Shown piece by piece: positions 13,247 to 21,847 of a DNA stretch of 21,847 bases. The stretch comes from Lachnospiraceae bacterium UBA4348 (GTDB lineage Bacteria; Bacillota; Clostridia; Lachnospirales; Lachnospiraceae), in the NCBI GenBank assembly GCA_002394165.1, contig DGTA01000122.1, positions 1 through 21,847 on the forward strand. The letters are read 5' to 3'. The position numbers were made by a program, and so were the translations under genes. How positions within the stretch are numbered: position 1 is the first letter of the stretch; the number at the start of each line of letters is the position of its first letter. The notes under the pieces were generated by a model. The model did not search any database. It saw only the letters and a program-made list of their open reading frames with translations, and was not told the DNA's origin.

Positions 13247-14539
13247 TCACTCGGCAGCGCTCTCCGTCGCGATCTCGGTGGACAGCTCGGTCAGATCCTC
13301 AACCAGGCCTTCCGTCTGGGCCTGAACCGGCTCGCTGAGCGTAAAGTTGAAGAGCATGGAGGCCAGAAGCGTTTCATCGACCGTCACGGTCTGTTCCTTC
13401 TCCCACTCCTCATAGGTCGAATTCACAAGATCTGTCCTGCGCTGCTCGACGATCTGGACCTTCTTATCCTCGGTCGCTTCCTCATCGAAGCCGTCTTCCA
13501 CATAACAGATGTAGTAGTTGTCGTTAGCCTCGAAGACCTGGTCAACAAGCGTGCCGTCCTCAAGTCCGAAGCAGGCCTTTACGATCTCTTCGCTCGGATA
13601 GACGCTGTCAGCTCCGATCGTGGTATCTGTCTGGAAAGCATTGGGATATTCTTCGGTGAACGAAGCCGCGGCGGCTTTAAAATCACCGCTCTCCTTTGCC
13701 TGGGTCAGGAAGGATACAGCCAGTGCATATGCCTCTTCCTTTGCGGCTGCAAGGGCAGGATCTTCCGTCTCGGTCTGTGCCTCGGTGGAGATCTCCTCCA
13801 CACCTTCCTCAGTCTCATCGGAAGAATTTGTCTTCACTTCAGTCTCTTCCGTGAAGGCGCCTTCCTCAACCGCGGACTCGGATCCTTCTTCCGGAAGCTC
13901 GGTCTCTGCTTCAGTCTCGGTCTGCGGGGTCACATAAACGTAGGAGACTCTTGTCTGGGCAGCTTCCTCATCGGACACCTCGGTATCCACATCTGCTCCC
14001 ATGGGCTCCTCCGCGCGTTCCCTGATCGCCATCAGAGTCAATACCTGTTCGATGGTCTCGGGGGTGGCGTTCATGGCTTTAAGGGCATCCTCTCCGTTGG
14101 CTGCAACAAAATCGGCAGCAGCCTTTGCGGCAGCTTCCTTGTCCGCATCAGTGAACTCGACACCGAGCTCTTCCATATGGGCCTTGGCCAGGAGCATCTT
14201 CTTGACATCTTCCACACAGTTGGCTTTCAGCTGGTCGCCAAGAGTCTGTCCGCTTCCCTCCAGATCCGTGTTCCAGGGATCGATATCCATGCCGTAATAG
14301 CTGTAAAGCATCTTATACCAGGATGCTTCCTGAGCGATATAATTTCCGGAACCCGGTGTCTGCTGATAGCGCATATAGAAATTGAAAGCATCGGTGTTTA
14401 CACTCTCGTCACCGACCGTGACCAGCGGCTGAGCCGCAGCGGTCTCTTCCTCAGCCTTCTTGGTGCAGCCTGTCAGGGCTCCCAGTGCAAGGCAGGCTGT
14501 GATCACTGCCGCGAGTCCCCTTTTCAAACCGTTGTGCAT
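13247..14539 (-). CDS. PrsA/SurA-like peptidyl-prolyl isomerase lipoprotein
   Basis: 430 residues. A signal peptide with lipobox LTGC (Cys25) shows export and lipid anchoring to the outer face of the membrane. A SurA-N-like helical part follows (about 35-185, including QLKANCVEDVKKMLLAKAHMEELGV), then a parvulin-like segment that starts RVSYVYVTPQ and resumes after an acidic insert with YALAVSFLTQAKESGDFKAA, FGLEDGTLVDQVFEANDNYY and CYVEDGFDEEA. The insert (about 206-262) is low-complexity Glu/Thr/Ser with 22 acidic residues and one lysine. The family helps exported proteins fold; whether isomerase activity survives here is not certain as key parvulin residues are not all clear. Start ATG 14539 has GGAGG nine bases upstream; the longer frame from TTG 14563 would include the ribosome binding site. 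Own promoter and terminator. Confidence 0.85.
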   Translation of the reverse strand: MHNGLKRGLAAVITACLALGALTGCTKKAEEETAAAQPLVTVGDESVNTDAFNFYMRYQQTPGSGNYIAQEASWYKMLYSYYGMDIDPWNTDLEGSGQTLGDQLKANCVEDVKKMLLAKAHMEELGVEFTDADKEAAAKAAADFVAANGEDALKAMNATPETIEQVLTLMAIRERAEEPMGADVDTEVSDEEAAQTRVSYVYVTPQTETEAETELPEEGSESAVEEGAFTEETEVKTNSSDETEEGVEEISTEAQTETEDPALAAAKEEAYALAVSFLTQAKESGDFKAAAASFTEEYPNAFQTDTTIGADSVYPSEEIVKACFGLEDGTLVDQVFEANDNYYICYVEDGFDEEATEDKKVQIVEQRRTDLVNSTYEEWEKEQTVTVDETLLASMLFNFTLSEPVQAQTEGLVEDLTELSTEIATESAAE

Positions 14540-14573
14540 GACTTTATTCCTCCGTTTTTTCAAAATCTAAAAC

Positions 14574-14602
14574 ATTATATCCCTTTTTTCCTGCCGTGAC
14601 AA
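14574..14602 (-). promoter_or_regulatory. Sigma-A promoter of the PrsA-like lipoprotein gene
   Basis: TTGTCA (14597-14602), a 17-base spacer rich in A and G, and perfect TATAAT (14574-14579) on the minus strand. It lies eight bases past the mfd stop codon and gives a leader of about 28 bases that contains the GGAGG site. Confidence 0.85.
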
Positions 14603-14610
14603 TCCTCTTT

Positions 14611-17600
14611 TTAATTGACCGCGGGAAGTTTCAGGCTTTCCAGGTCTTCGAGGATGGAGCGGGTCACATGGAGGATATCCCCGTCCCCAGAGGGAGCTTT
14701 TCCCGGACGCATGGGCCTTTTATAGAAAAAGCCGGTCTCCTTTCCTGTCCGGAAGACCATGTTGTCTCCGTACTGTCTTGCGAAGTCATTGATCGAAGCG
14801 ATATCGATCCGGGCATGGTCGTAATAGATAAAGCGGATCTCATCCCCCTTCTGGACCACGTTTGTCAGCAGGTCGTTGTGGGCAAGAGATTTCAGGAAGG
14901 CAACCGTAAGAAGGTTCCGGACCGGTCTTGGCAGATCGCCGAAGCGGTCCATCAGCTCATCGGCCAGATCCTCCATCTCCTCCTCGCTTCCGATCTGGGC
15001 GATCCGCTTGTAGATATCAAGCTTCTGTTCTTCACTCCGGATATAGGAAACCGGTATGTAGGCATCGAGGTCCATATCCATCGCTGTCTCGAAGGAATCC
15101 TCCGCCTTTCGGATGCCTTTCTCCTCCAGGACCGCCTCATTGAGCAGCTTGCAGTACAGGTCATAACCTACTGCTTCCATATGCCCGTGCTGTTCGCTGC
15201 CCAGCAGGTTTCCGGCGCCGCGGATCTCAAGATCGCGCATGGCGATCCGGATGCCGCTGCCAAGCTCTGTAAATTCACGTATCGCCGCCAGTCTCTTCTC
15301 CGCCGTCTCCCTCAGCATCTTATCGCGCTTGTACATCAGGAAGGCATAGGCGGTGCGGTTTGAGCGGCCGATCCGTCCCCGGAGCTGATAGAGCTGGGAC
15401 AGGCCCATAGTTTCCGCGCTGTGTATGATCATGGTATTGGCATTGGGGATGTCGAGTCCGGTCTCAATGATCGTCGTGGTCACCAGCACATCGATATCGC
15501 CGTTGATGAAATCCACCATGATATCCTCCAGCTCCCGCTCGTGCATCTGCCCGTGGGCAAAAGCCACCTGGGCCTGGGGGACCAGCGCCTGGATCCTGGC
15601 CGTCATATCCGCGATCGAACCGACACGGTTATAGACATAGTAGACCTGCCCGCCCCTGGCGATCTCTCTGCTGATCGCTTCGCGGACAAGCTCCTCATTG
15701 TATTCCATGACAAAGGTCTGTATGGGAAGCCTGTCCTGGGGAGCTTCCTCCAGGACGCTCATATCCCGGATCCCCACCAGGCTCATGTGCAGCGTCCTCG
15801 GGATGGGCGTCGCCGTCAGCGTGAGCACATCCACATCTTTTTTCAGCTGCTTGATCTTCTCTTTGTGGGTAACCCCGAACCGCTGCTCCTCGTCAACGAT
15901 CAGAAGGCCCAGATCCTTGAAAGCGACGTCTTTGGACAGGAGCCGGTGCGTGCCGATCACCACATCGACGAGTCCCTTTTTCAGGTCCTCGATCGTTTTC
16001 TTCTGTTCCGAGGCGGTCCTGAACCGGCACATAAGATCCACCCGGACAGGAAAGTCCTTCATCCGCTGCTGGAAAGTATTGTAATGCTGCTGGGCCAGGA
16101 TGGTGGTCGGTACGAGATAGGCTACCTGCTTTCCTTCCTGGACAGCTTTAAAGGCGGCGCGCAGTGCGACCTCGGTCTTTCCGTAGCCGACATCCCCGCA
16201 GATGAGGCGGTCCATGATCTTCGGGCTCATCATGTCCTTTTTGGTATCCTCGATAGCCGCAAGCTGATCCTCCGTCTCCTCGAAGGGGAACATCTCCTCA
16301 AACTCGCTCTGCCAGACGGTGTCCGGGCCGTAGACAAACCCGTTCTTCTCCTGTCTGGCCGCATACAGGGAGACCAGTTCGGCCGCGATATCCTTCACGG
16401 CGCCGCGCACCCTGGTCTTTGTCCGCTGCCATTCCCGTCCGCCCAGGCGGCTGAGCTTATGCTTCCCGCTGTCCGCGTCCGCGTACTTGGCGATCATGTC
16501 CAGCGCGGTCGCCTGCACATACAGCGTTCCGCCGTCCGCGTACTCGATCTTCATGTAATCCTTGATCACATGGTCTGTCTCGATCTTCTCGATCCCGCGG
16601 TAGATCCCCAGTCCGTGATTCTCATGCACCACGTAATCGCCGGGATCAAGTTCGGCGTAGCTGTGGATCCTGGTCCCCTCATAGGCGTGGCGGCGTTTCT
16701 TTTTCTTTGCTTTTTCCTTCCCGAAGATATCACTCTCCGAGATCACGACAAACTTGATCAGCGGATATTCATACCCCCGGTGGGCATTTCCGTAAGTTAC
16801 CAGGATCTGGCCCGGCTTCACCTCGATCTCCTCATCCTCCGAGAAAAAGGCATTGAGGCCCCGCTCACTCAGATCCGCGCTCAGGCGGTTCCCCCTGGTG
16901 TGAGAGGCGGCCAGGAGGATCACACGGTAATGATCCTTTTTCCACTTTTCCAGGTCCGTCACCAGCTGTTCAAAGCTGCCCCGGTAGGAATTCACCGCGC
17001 GCACATCCACATCGTATTTATATGTGATGTCCCAGCTGCCCCGGATGTTCTCCAGAGCGGTAAGCCCCACGCATCGCCAATCGGCAAACGCCGCAGCCGT
17101 TTCATTCCAGGAGTAAAGCAGATCCGCCTGGGAGGGGAGCACATACCCCTTCTCCAGCCGATGAGTCATGCTCTCCCTGAACTCTTCCTGGGCTTCTTTT
17201 GCCGCCTGATCCATCCGGTTGGGTTCATCGAGCACGATCAGGGCATCGTCAGGAAGGACATCCAGAAGGCTCACCGTCTCCGGGCAGAAGTAAGTGATCA
17301 GGTTCTCCAGCCTGGACATGCTGCCGAGATCCCCGAGCGCATCCTTCGCATCCGAGAGTATACATTTGACCCGATAGGCTTCCTCATGGCGGTTCATGCC
17401 GCGAAGGCGCTTTTCAGCCCTGACCGCCTCTTTTTCCAGCTTATCAAGGCCCGACCGGGCATTTTTATCTGTCAGGATCAGTTCACAGGCCGGGTAGATC
17501 AGCACCTCCTCCAGGTTCTCGATCGATCTCTGGCTGGCGGCATCCACGCTGCGGATGGAATCCACCTCATCTCCCCACAGCTCGATCCTGAAGGGGACCT

Positions 17601-18156
17601 CCTCCGTCATGGGGAAGATATCGATGATCCCGCCGCGCACTGCGAACTGGCCGCAGGCTTCCACCTGGGCCGTCCGCTCATAGCCGAGCCGCACCAGTTT
17701 TTCCTTCCATTCATCCAGGTCGAACACATCGCCCACGCGGACTTTTCTTACCTCTTCTTTCCAGAGGTCAAAGGGCATCATCCTGTTCATGAAGGCCGTC
17801 GCGGTCGTTACGAGCGTCGTCACACTGCCTTCATCGAGTGCCTTGAGCACGCGGATGCGTTCCCGGACAAGGTGGCCGCTCCGCACATCTGCCTGAAAGA
17901 AAATAAAATCTTTGGCCGGAAAATGCATGACGTTCCGGTCAAAGAGTTTATAGTTCTCACAGATCTCTTTTGCGCGAAGTTCATTTGCCGCTACGATGCA
18001 GCGCATCGGACACGAGAGCGAAAGGCTGTCGATAAACTGGGCTTTCTGAGAATCGATGCAGCCCTTCACCTGGATCATTCCCCTGTTCCGGGAAAGAGCC
18101 CTTTGCAGGTCGCCAAATCCTCCCAGCTCTTTCATGGGATACCGAAATGCTTTCAT
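14611..18156 (-). CDS. mfd: Transcription-repair coupling factor Mfd
   Basis: 1181 residues, full length. It removes RNA polymerase stalled at DNA damage and recruits the UvrA-UvrB excision machinery. In order: UvrB-like N-terminal domains (about 1-350), RNA-polymerase-interacting CarD-like domain (about 495-560, with DPGDYVVHENHGLGIYRGIE), helicase motor with GDVGYGKTEVALRAA (about 653-667), VPTTILAQQHYNTF, DEEQRFGV (about 753) and LTATPIPRTLHMSL, second RecA-like lobe ending GRIGRSNRTAYAFLMY, then TRG motif region around RDLEIRGAGNLLGSEQHGHM and the C-terminal TRCF domain that masks the UvrA-binding face. Start ATG 18156 has AAGGAG upstream. It follows pth by 13 bases, so it is probably the last gene of the ddl-murF-pth-mfd series. 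No terminator is visible after it. Confidence 0.98.
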   Translation of the reverse strand: MKAFRYPMKELGGFGDLQRALSRNRGMIQVKGCIDSQKAQFIDSLSLSCPMRCIVAANELRAKEICENYKLFDRNVMHFPAKDFIFFQADVRSGHLVRERIRVLKALDEGSVTTLVTTATAFMNRMMPFDLWKEEVRKVRVGDVFDLDEWKEKLVRLGYERTAQVEACGQFAVRGGIIDIFPMTEEVPFRIELWGDEVDSIRSVDAASQRSIENLEEVLIYPACELILTDKNARSGLDKLEKEAVRAEKRLRGMNRHEEAYRVKCILSDAKDALGDLGSMSRLENLITYFCPETVSLLDVLPDDALIVLDEPNRMDQAAKEAQEEFRESMTHRLEKGYVLPSQADLLYSWNETAAAFADWRCVGLTALENIRGSWDITYKYDVDVRAVNSYRGSFEQLVTDLEKWKKDHYRVILLAASHTRGNRLSADLSERGLNAFFSEDEEIEVKPGQILVTYGNAHRGYEYPLIKFVVISESDIFGKEKAKKKKRRHAYEGTRIHSYAELDPGDYVVHENHGLGIYRGIEKIETDHVIKDYMKIEYADGGTLYVQATALDMIAKYADADSGKHKLSRLGGREWQRTKTRVRGAVKDIAAELVSLYAARQEKNGFVYGPDTVWQSEFEEMFPFEETEDQLAAIEDTKKDMMSPKIMDRLICGDVGYGKTEVALRAAFKAVQEGKQVAYLVPTTILAQQHYNTFQQRMKDFPVRVDLMCRFRTASEQKKTIEDLKKGLVDVVIGTHRLLSKDVAFKDLGLLIVDEEQRFGVTHKEKIKQLKKDVDVLTLTATPIPRTLHMSLVGIRDMSVLEEAPQDRLPIQTFVMEYNEELVREAISREIARGGQVYYVYNRVGSIADMTARIQALVPQAQVAFAHGQMHERELEDIMVDFINGDIDVLVTTTIIETGLDIPNANTMIIHSAETMGLSQLYQLRGRIGRSNRTAYAFLMYKRDKMLRETAEKRLAAIREFTELGSGIRIAMRDLEIRGAGNLLGSEQHGHMEAVGYDLYCKLLNEAVLEEKGIRKAEDSFETAMDMDLDAYIPVSYIRSEEQKLDIYKRIAQIGSEEEMEDLADELMDRFGDLPRPVRNLLTVAFLKSLAHNDLLTNVVQKGDEIRFIYYDHARIDIASINDFARQYGDNMVFRTGKETGFFYKRPMRPGKAPSGDGDILHVTRSILEDLESLKLPAVN

Positions 18157-18169
18157 GAAAAGCTCCTTC

Positions 18170-18751
18170 TCATTCTTCTTTCGTGATCTTCGTATTAAAC
18201 CGGTTCATCACCTGGTCCGCCGGTTCATGAAGCAGCGCCGCCGCCGCGCCGGCCGCACGTTCGAAGGCGTCGATCATATCCGTCTGCAGTGCGGACGGAA
18301 ATTTGCCGAGCACCCAGTCCGCCTGGTCGTATCCGGCCGGCACATGGCCGACGCCTATCCTGACCCGCATAAAATTCTGGGTCCCGAGCCGGTCGATGAT
18401 CGACCTGATCCCGTTATGGCCTCCGGCACTTCCTTTCAGGCGCACGCGCAACTGTCCGGCATCCAGGCTGATATCGTCATAGATCACGATCAGGTTTGTC
18501 TCCGGGTCCACACGGTAATAAGAGCAGGCCGGCGCGATGCAGTCACCGCTCAGGTTCATGAACGTCTGCGGCTTGATCAGGAGCACTTTTTCCCCCTCGA
18601 TAAAGCCGGTCCCGGCAAGGCCGTTGAAGCCCTTTGTGCCGATCGTGATCTTATAGTGATCAGCCAGCGTATCAAGCGCCATAAAGCCGCTGTTGTGTCT
18701 GGTCCCGGCATATTTCTTCCCGGGGTTTCCCAGGCCCGCAATGATAAACAT
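18170..18751 (-). CDS. pth: Peptidyl-tRNA hydrolase
   Basis: 193 residues. It frees tRNA from peptidyl-tRNA that has dropped off the ribosome. The family signature is intact: GLGNPGKKY with Asn9, TRHNSGF with catalytic His19, KPQTFMNLSG, the conserved aspartate in VIYDDISL, and GSAGGHNGIRSI. The C-terminal part includes RVRIGVGHVPAG and DWVLGKF. I set the start at ATG 18751, two bases after the murF stop codon, because GGAG within the end of murF is eight bases upstream; a GTG at 18757 in the same frame would overlap murF by four bases and leave the site too close. Tight packing with murF and mfd indicates a shared message. Confidence 0.96.
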   Translation of the reverse strand: MFIIAGLGNPGKKYAGTRHNSGFMALDTLADHYKITIGTKGFNGLAGTGFIEGEKVLLIKPQTFMNLSGDCIAPACSYYRVDPETNLIVIYDDISLDAGQLRVRLKGSAGGHNGIRSIIDRLGTQNFMRVRIGVGHVPAGYDQADWVLGKFPSALQTDMIDAFERAAGAAAALLHEPADQVMNRFNTKITKEE

Positions 18752-18753
18752 TT

Positions 18754-20175
18754 TCACATCTCCGTCAGTGCTTGTACGATCTGTTCAAAATGCATGAAAT
18801 GTGACGCCTTGACCAGCACGGTCTCACCCGGCCTGATCTGGGCAGCCCCTTTTTCCAGGAACGATTCGACATCGGGATACCAACTCACTTCCACGCCGGA
18901 TCCCTTTGCGTTTTCGGCTGCCTGAGCCATATGCCTGCTAAGAGTGCCGATGCAGAACAGCTTGTGGATGGCGCTCTTCGCCGCATGGACGCCTACCTCT
19001 TCGTGGAAGGCAGCCTCATTGCTCCCAAGCTCGCCCATATCACCGAGCACGGCCACAGCCGGACCGTTCACGTAAACAAGCTGGTCCAGAGAAGCCTTCA
19101 TAGACATCGGGTTCGCGTTATAGCAGTCATCCACCACCGTCATCTTCTCTGTCCGGATGATATTGAAACGGCCCTTCACGCGTTCCATATTGCCGATCCC
19201 TTCGCAAATGAGGTCATCCGGGATTCCCATCACGAAGCCTGCCGCCGCTCCTGCCAGGGCATTCATGACCATATGGTTTCCGGGCACCGGCACTTTCACT
19301 TCAAATGAACCGTCAGGCGTGTGGATGATACACTGCGTCCCTTCAAGTCCAAGCGGGCGTATACCGTCTGCATAAAAATCCAGCCGCGGCCACTTTTCAT
19401 TTCCCTGCGCCGGGTGCTCCTCATCCGGAATTCCGTAGTAATAAGGCCGGATGCCGTTCACTTCTTTTATGGTGATAAGCTTGTCATCATTCCCGTTCAG
19501 GATGATCTTCCCGTCGCCCTCGAGGTAATCAAAGATCTCACTCTTGGCGCGGAGGACACCGTCCCGGTCTCCAAGCTGTTCCAGGTGGCAGGTGCCGATA
19601 TTGGTCATGATGCAGATATCCGGCCTGGCGATCCTCGCAAGGCGGTGCATCTCCCCGAAATCACTGATTCCCATCTCCAGGACAGCCGCTTCGTGCTCCT
19701 CATTCAATTCAAAGACTGTCAGCGGAAGCCCCAGCTCATTGTTATAATTTCCCTGCGTCTTCAGCGTCCTGAAACGCTCAGACAGGACAGCCGCCACCAT
19801 CTCCTTGGTACTGGTCTTGCCCACGCTCCCGGTGATCCCGACCACGGGAATGCCCAGGTTTTCGCGGTAAAACCTTGCGATGGAGCCGAGCGCTGTCACG
19901 GTGGAATAAACCTTGATCCAGATAAAGCCGTCGGGATTCTCCGGTTCTCTCTCGGCGATCACACACAGGGCTCCCTTGCTGATGACGTCGGGTATAAAAT
20001 CATGGCCGTCCACCCTGCTGCCGGGGATCGCCGCAAAAGCGCAGCCTTCCCGTGCTTTCCGGCTGTCAGTCGTGATCATGGAGACCTCCGTCTCCGCCAG
20101 TGCTTCAAAACCTTCCGGTACATGCAGCACTCCGCCGCACTCCATCGCCATTCTTCTCGGTGTCAATCCAAGCAT
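18754..20175 (-). CDS. murF: UDP-N-acetylmuramoyl-tripeptide--D-alanyl-D-alanine ligase
   Basis: 473 residues, a cytoplasmic Mur ligase that adds D-Ala-D-Ala to the peptidoglycan precursor. The N-terminal substrate domain has TTDSRKAREGCAFAAIPG (about 35-52), followed by the ATP-binding loop GITGSVGKTSTKEM (about 113-126), GNYNNELGLPLTV, the MurF-typical ISDFGEMHRLARIARPDI with EMG just before, NIGTCHLEQLG, and the C-terminal domain with VVDDCYNANPMSMKASL and AVLGDMGELG. Start ATG 20175 has AGGAGAG upstream. It lies 15 bases after ddl, which makes its D-Ala-D-Ala substrate, so the two steps are encoded together. Confidence 0.97.
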   Translation of the reverse strand: MLGLTPRRMAMECGGVLHVPEGFEALAETEVSMITTDSRKAREGCAFAAIPGSRVDGHDFIPDVISKGALCVIAEREPENPDGFIWIKVYSTVTALGSIARFYRENLGIPVVGITGSVGKTSTKEMVAAVLSERFRTLKTQGNYNNELGLPLTVFELNEEHEAAVLEMGISDFGEMHRLARIARPDICIMTNIGTCHLEQLGDRDGVLRAKSEIFDYLEGDGKIILNGNDDKLITIKEVNGIRPYYYGIPDEEHPAQGNEKWPRLDFYADGIRPLGLEGTQCIIHTPDGSFEVKVPVPGNHMVMNALAGAAAGFVMGIPDDLICEGIGNMERVKGRFNIIRTEKMTVVDDCYNANPMSMKASLDQLVYVNGPAVAVLGDMGELGSNEAAFHEEVGVHAAKSAIHKLFCIGTLSRHMAQAAENAKGSGVEVSWYPDVESFLEKGAAQIRPGETVLVKASHFMHFEQIVQALTEM

Positions 20176-20190
20176 GATCGCTCTCTCCTG

Positions 20191-21243
20191 TTATTGTCTG
20201 TTTAAAGAAACTTCTACCAGCCTCTCGCAAAGATCGGCAAAGCTCATCCCCAGCGCCGCTGCTTCCTGCGGAAGCAGGGAGGTCGGGGTCATTCCCGGAA
20301 GGGTGTTGGCCTCCAGGCAGTAGATATTGAGGTCTTTATCCATCATGATATCCATCCGCCCGTAGCTGTTGAGGCTGAGCGAACGGTAAGCCTGGACCGC
20401 GATCTTCTGCATTCTCGCAGCCACTTCATCGGGCAGGTCTGCCGGACAGGTCTCCACCGTGCTCCCGGCACTGTATTTGTTATGGTAATCGTAGAATCCC
20501 TGAACCGGAGCGATCTCGATGACCGGATAGGCTTCCCCGTCCACGACACCGACTGAGAACTCCCTGCCCTCGACGAACTGTTCAACCACCAGGTTCTTCT
20601 CATACCGGAAGCCCTCGGCAAGAGCCTTATCATATTCTTCCTCTGTGCGGGCGATCGTCACGCCTACGCTCGATCCGCCGCAGCAGGGCTTGACCACGCA
20701 GGGCAGTCCCACGCCGTTCTCCGAAGGACTTTTGACCGGTTTCCCGGCCCGGACAATGATCCCGTGGGGCGTAGGCACCTTGTGATAGCGGAACAGGATC
20801 TTTGACTGCTCCTTATCCATCGCCAGGGCACTTCCAAGGTGGGAGCATCCCGTATACGGAACATCCAGCAGCTCAAAAGCGGCCTGGATCTTTCCGTCCT
20901 CTCCGTTGGCTCCGTGAAGGGCCATAAAGACCGTATCGGCTGCCCGGCATACGCTCATCACGCCCGGTCCGAAGAACCCTTCCCTTTTCTCCTTCCTCTC
21001 CTGCCGGATCTTCTCGATATCCGGGCTGAAGGTCCTGTAATGATCCGCTTCCTTTTCGGGATCATCTCCGCCCTCAAACCATGCCGGGAGATCCTTTTCA
21101 TTTATATTCTCATCACCGATAAAGACATCGAGAAGCCTTGCCTGATGGCCCTTCTCCCGCAGTGCTTTTGTCACCTGTGTTCCGGAGACTAAAGAGATCT
21201 CTCTCTCCGTGCTGGTCCCGCCAGCCAGTACAACGATATTCAT
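20191..21243 (-). CDS. ddl: D-alanine--D-alanine ligase
   Basis: 350 residues, ATP-grasp enzyme that joins two D-alanines for cell-wall synthesis. Visible: GGTSTEREISLVSG with the catalytic Glu15, HGANGEDGKIQ (110-120), YTGCSHLGSALAMDKEQSK, PCCGGSSVGV, VVEQFVEGREFSVGV, NKYSAGSTVETCPADLP (omega-loop with the tyrosine usual in D-Ala-D-Ala rather than D-Ala-D-Lac enzymes), and the metal-binding end YCLEANTLPGMTPTSLLPQ. It is longer than the roughly 306-residue E. coli DdlB because of a charged stretch at about 44-100 between early strands. Start ATG 21243 is fixed by AGGAGG six bases upstream; the frame is open upstream but overlaps the preceding gene. It starts 31 bases after the GH13 gene. Confidence 0.97.
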   Translation of the reverse strand: MNIVVLAGGTSTEREISLVSGTQVTKALREKGHQARLLDVFIGDENINEKDLPAWFEGGDDPEKEADHYRTFSPDIEKIRQERKEKREGFFGPGVMSVCRAADTVFMALHGANGEDGKIQAAFELLDVPYTGCSHLGSALAMDKEQSKILFRYHKVPTPHGIIVRAGKPVKSPSENGVGLPCVVKPCCGGSSVGVTIARTEEEYDKALAEGFRYEKNLVVEQFVEGREFSVGVVDGEAYPVIEIAPVQGFYDYHNKYSAGSTVETCPADLPDEVAARMQKIAVQAYRSLSLNSYGRMDIMMDKDLNIYCLEANTLPGMTPTSLLPQEAAALGMSFADLCERLVEVSLNRQ

Positions 21244-21274
21244 ACGTTTCCTCCTTTTACTGCCGTCTCCGTTC

Positions 21275-21847
21275 TCATCCCACAAAGACTGCCGAAGAGA
21301 GCGGCCCCATCTTAAGAGAGATCATGCCGGACTGGACGGTGATCGTTTCCCTGTCGATCCTGTATCCTTCCTTATCCGTCAGGAAGACTCTCGTCAGCTG
21401 CTGTCCATTGCGGATGCCGCTCTGCCAGACATTGATGGCGAGGTCCTTCTCTTCATCATTGTTATTGAATATGACGATGATCTTCTGGTCCGGCGTGAAC
21501 CTGGCGTGAGCCAGTACTCCGTACGATCCGTGAAGGGAAAGGAGCGATCCGCTGCGCAGAGCCTCGTACTCCTTGTGCATGGAGATCACGGCCCGGTGAA
21601 AATCGAGCATCTGCCGGTCTTCCCGGCCCCAGGGATAGGGTCTGCGGTTGTCGGGATCCGTGAAGCCGCACACTCCGGCTTCATCCCCGTAATATACCGT
21701 AGGAGCCCCCGGCCAGGTCATCTGCATGACCACCGCTTCCCGCATGATGGCCGGTTTGATGCCTTCACTGGCGGCGTCATAGTCAAAATGATCCATTCTT
21801 CCCACGATCCCGTTGGTCCTGGTCAGGAACCGGGAATGATCGTGGTT
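21275..21847 (-). CDS. GH13 family alpha-glucan hydrolase, C-terminal part (cut by right edge)
   Basis: The last 190 codons of a gene that begins outside the window. It opens with NHDHSRFLTR, the conserved region with the transition-state-stabilising His-Asp of GH13, then QMTWPGAPTVYYGDEAG and GFTDPDNRRPYPWG, which closely fit the neopullulanase/cyclomaltodextrinase/maltogenic amylase branch, and ends with a beta-sandwich C-terminal domain (LLSLHGSYGVLAHARF to SLKMGPLSSAVFVG). Members hydrolyse alpha-1,4 (and often alpha-1,6) links of maltodextrins or cyclodextrins. Cellular location cannot be told without the N-terminus. It ends 31 bases before ddl; it may be co-transcribed with it but no promoter or terminator is visible between them. 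Confidence 0.9.
   Translation of the reverse strand, partial: NHDHSRFLTRTNGIVGRMDHFDYDAASEGIKPAIMREAVVMQMTWPGAPTVYYGDEAGVCGFTDPDNRRPYPWGREDRQMLDFHRAVISMHKEYEALRSGSLLSLHGSYGVLAHARFTPDQKIIVIFNNNDEEKDLAINVWQSGIRNGQQLTRVFLTDKEGYRIDRETITVQSGMISLKMGPLSSAVFVG

Noticed and set aside
15421..18186. 921-codon open frame on the plus strand opposite mfd
   Set aside because: It is fully antisense to an intact, motif-rich mfd gene, shows no recognisable domain or good ribosome binding site, and its residue mix (many Asp, His, Leu, Ile) is what GC-rich codon use on the other strand produces.
1..21847. CRISPR arrays, prophage, insertion sequences or defence islands
   Set aside because: Scanning both strands showed only single-copy housekeeping-type genes with short gaps; no regularly spaced repeats, transposase genes or defence-type domains were seen.

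Overview
This window is an almost entirely housekeeping stretch of a chromosome. All nineteen protein genes and RNA genes that I can support lie on the minus strand, so transcription runs from the right edge to the left edge. The gene content and order (dnaX-ybaB-recR followed by a DUF5711 protein and CvpA; ddl-murF-pth-mfd followed by a PrsA-like lipoprotein), the strong AGGAGG-type ribosome binding sites and the rather GC-rich coding sequence suggest a Clostridia member, most likely Lachnospiraceae. That placement is inference from gene order and protein style, not from a search.

Reading in the direction of transcription: (1) 21847-14611 holds the C-terminal end of a GH13 alpha-glucan hydrolase, then D-Ala-D-Ala ligase, MurF, peptidyl-tRNA hydrolase and the full-length transcription-repair coupling factor Mfd, tightly spaced. 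(2) 14602-13169 is a stand-alone unit with a near-consensus promoter, a PrsA/SurA-like lipoprotein carrying an acidic insert, and a strong intrinsic terminator; an MscS channel gene begins only 17 bases after that terminator. (3) 12241-10088 is a two-gene unit of COG0523 (G3E) GTPases with its own promoter, whose -35 box lies on the mscS stop codon. The first has the CxCC motif and a 22-histidine stretch; the second lacks CxCC and carries a C-terminal domain resembling DUF1980/TIGR03943. This is the most unusual part of the window. (4) 10086-8889 is a phosphofructokinase of the mixed ATP/PPi-type family, flanked on both sides by GGGACAG/CTGTCCC inverted-repeat elements. (5) 8786-4065 is dnaX, ybaB, recR, a DUF5711 membrane-anchored protein and a CvpA-family protein, in one close-packed series. 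(6) 4046-2524 is tRNA-Leu(CAG) with a consensus promoter and terminator, immediately followed by an LCP cell-wall ligase and its terminator. (7) 2520-1 is an ABC-2 type exporter pair, ATPase then permease, the latter reaching the left edge.

The genes group around DNA replication and repair (DnaX, RecR, YbaB, Mfd), envelope building (Ddl, MurF, LCP, PrsA-like foldase, MscS), glycolysis (PFK) and probable metal homeostasis (the COG0523 pair). There are no mobile genes, CRISPR arrays, prophage genes or obvious defence genes, and no gene-free stretch longer than 300 bases. I did not find a clear new multi-gene system; the best candidate for something under-described is the COG0523/DUF1980-like pair.
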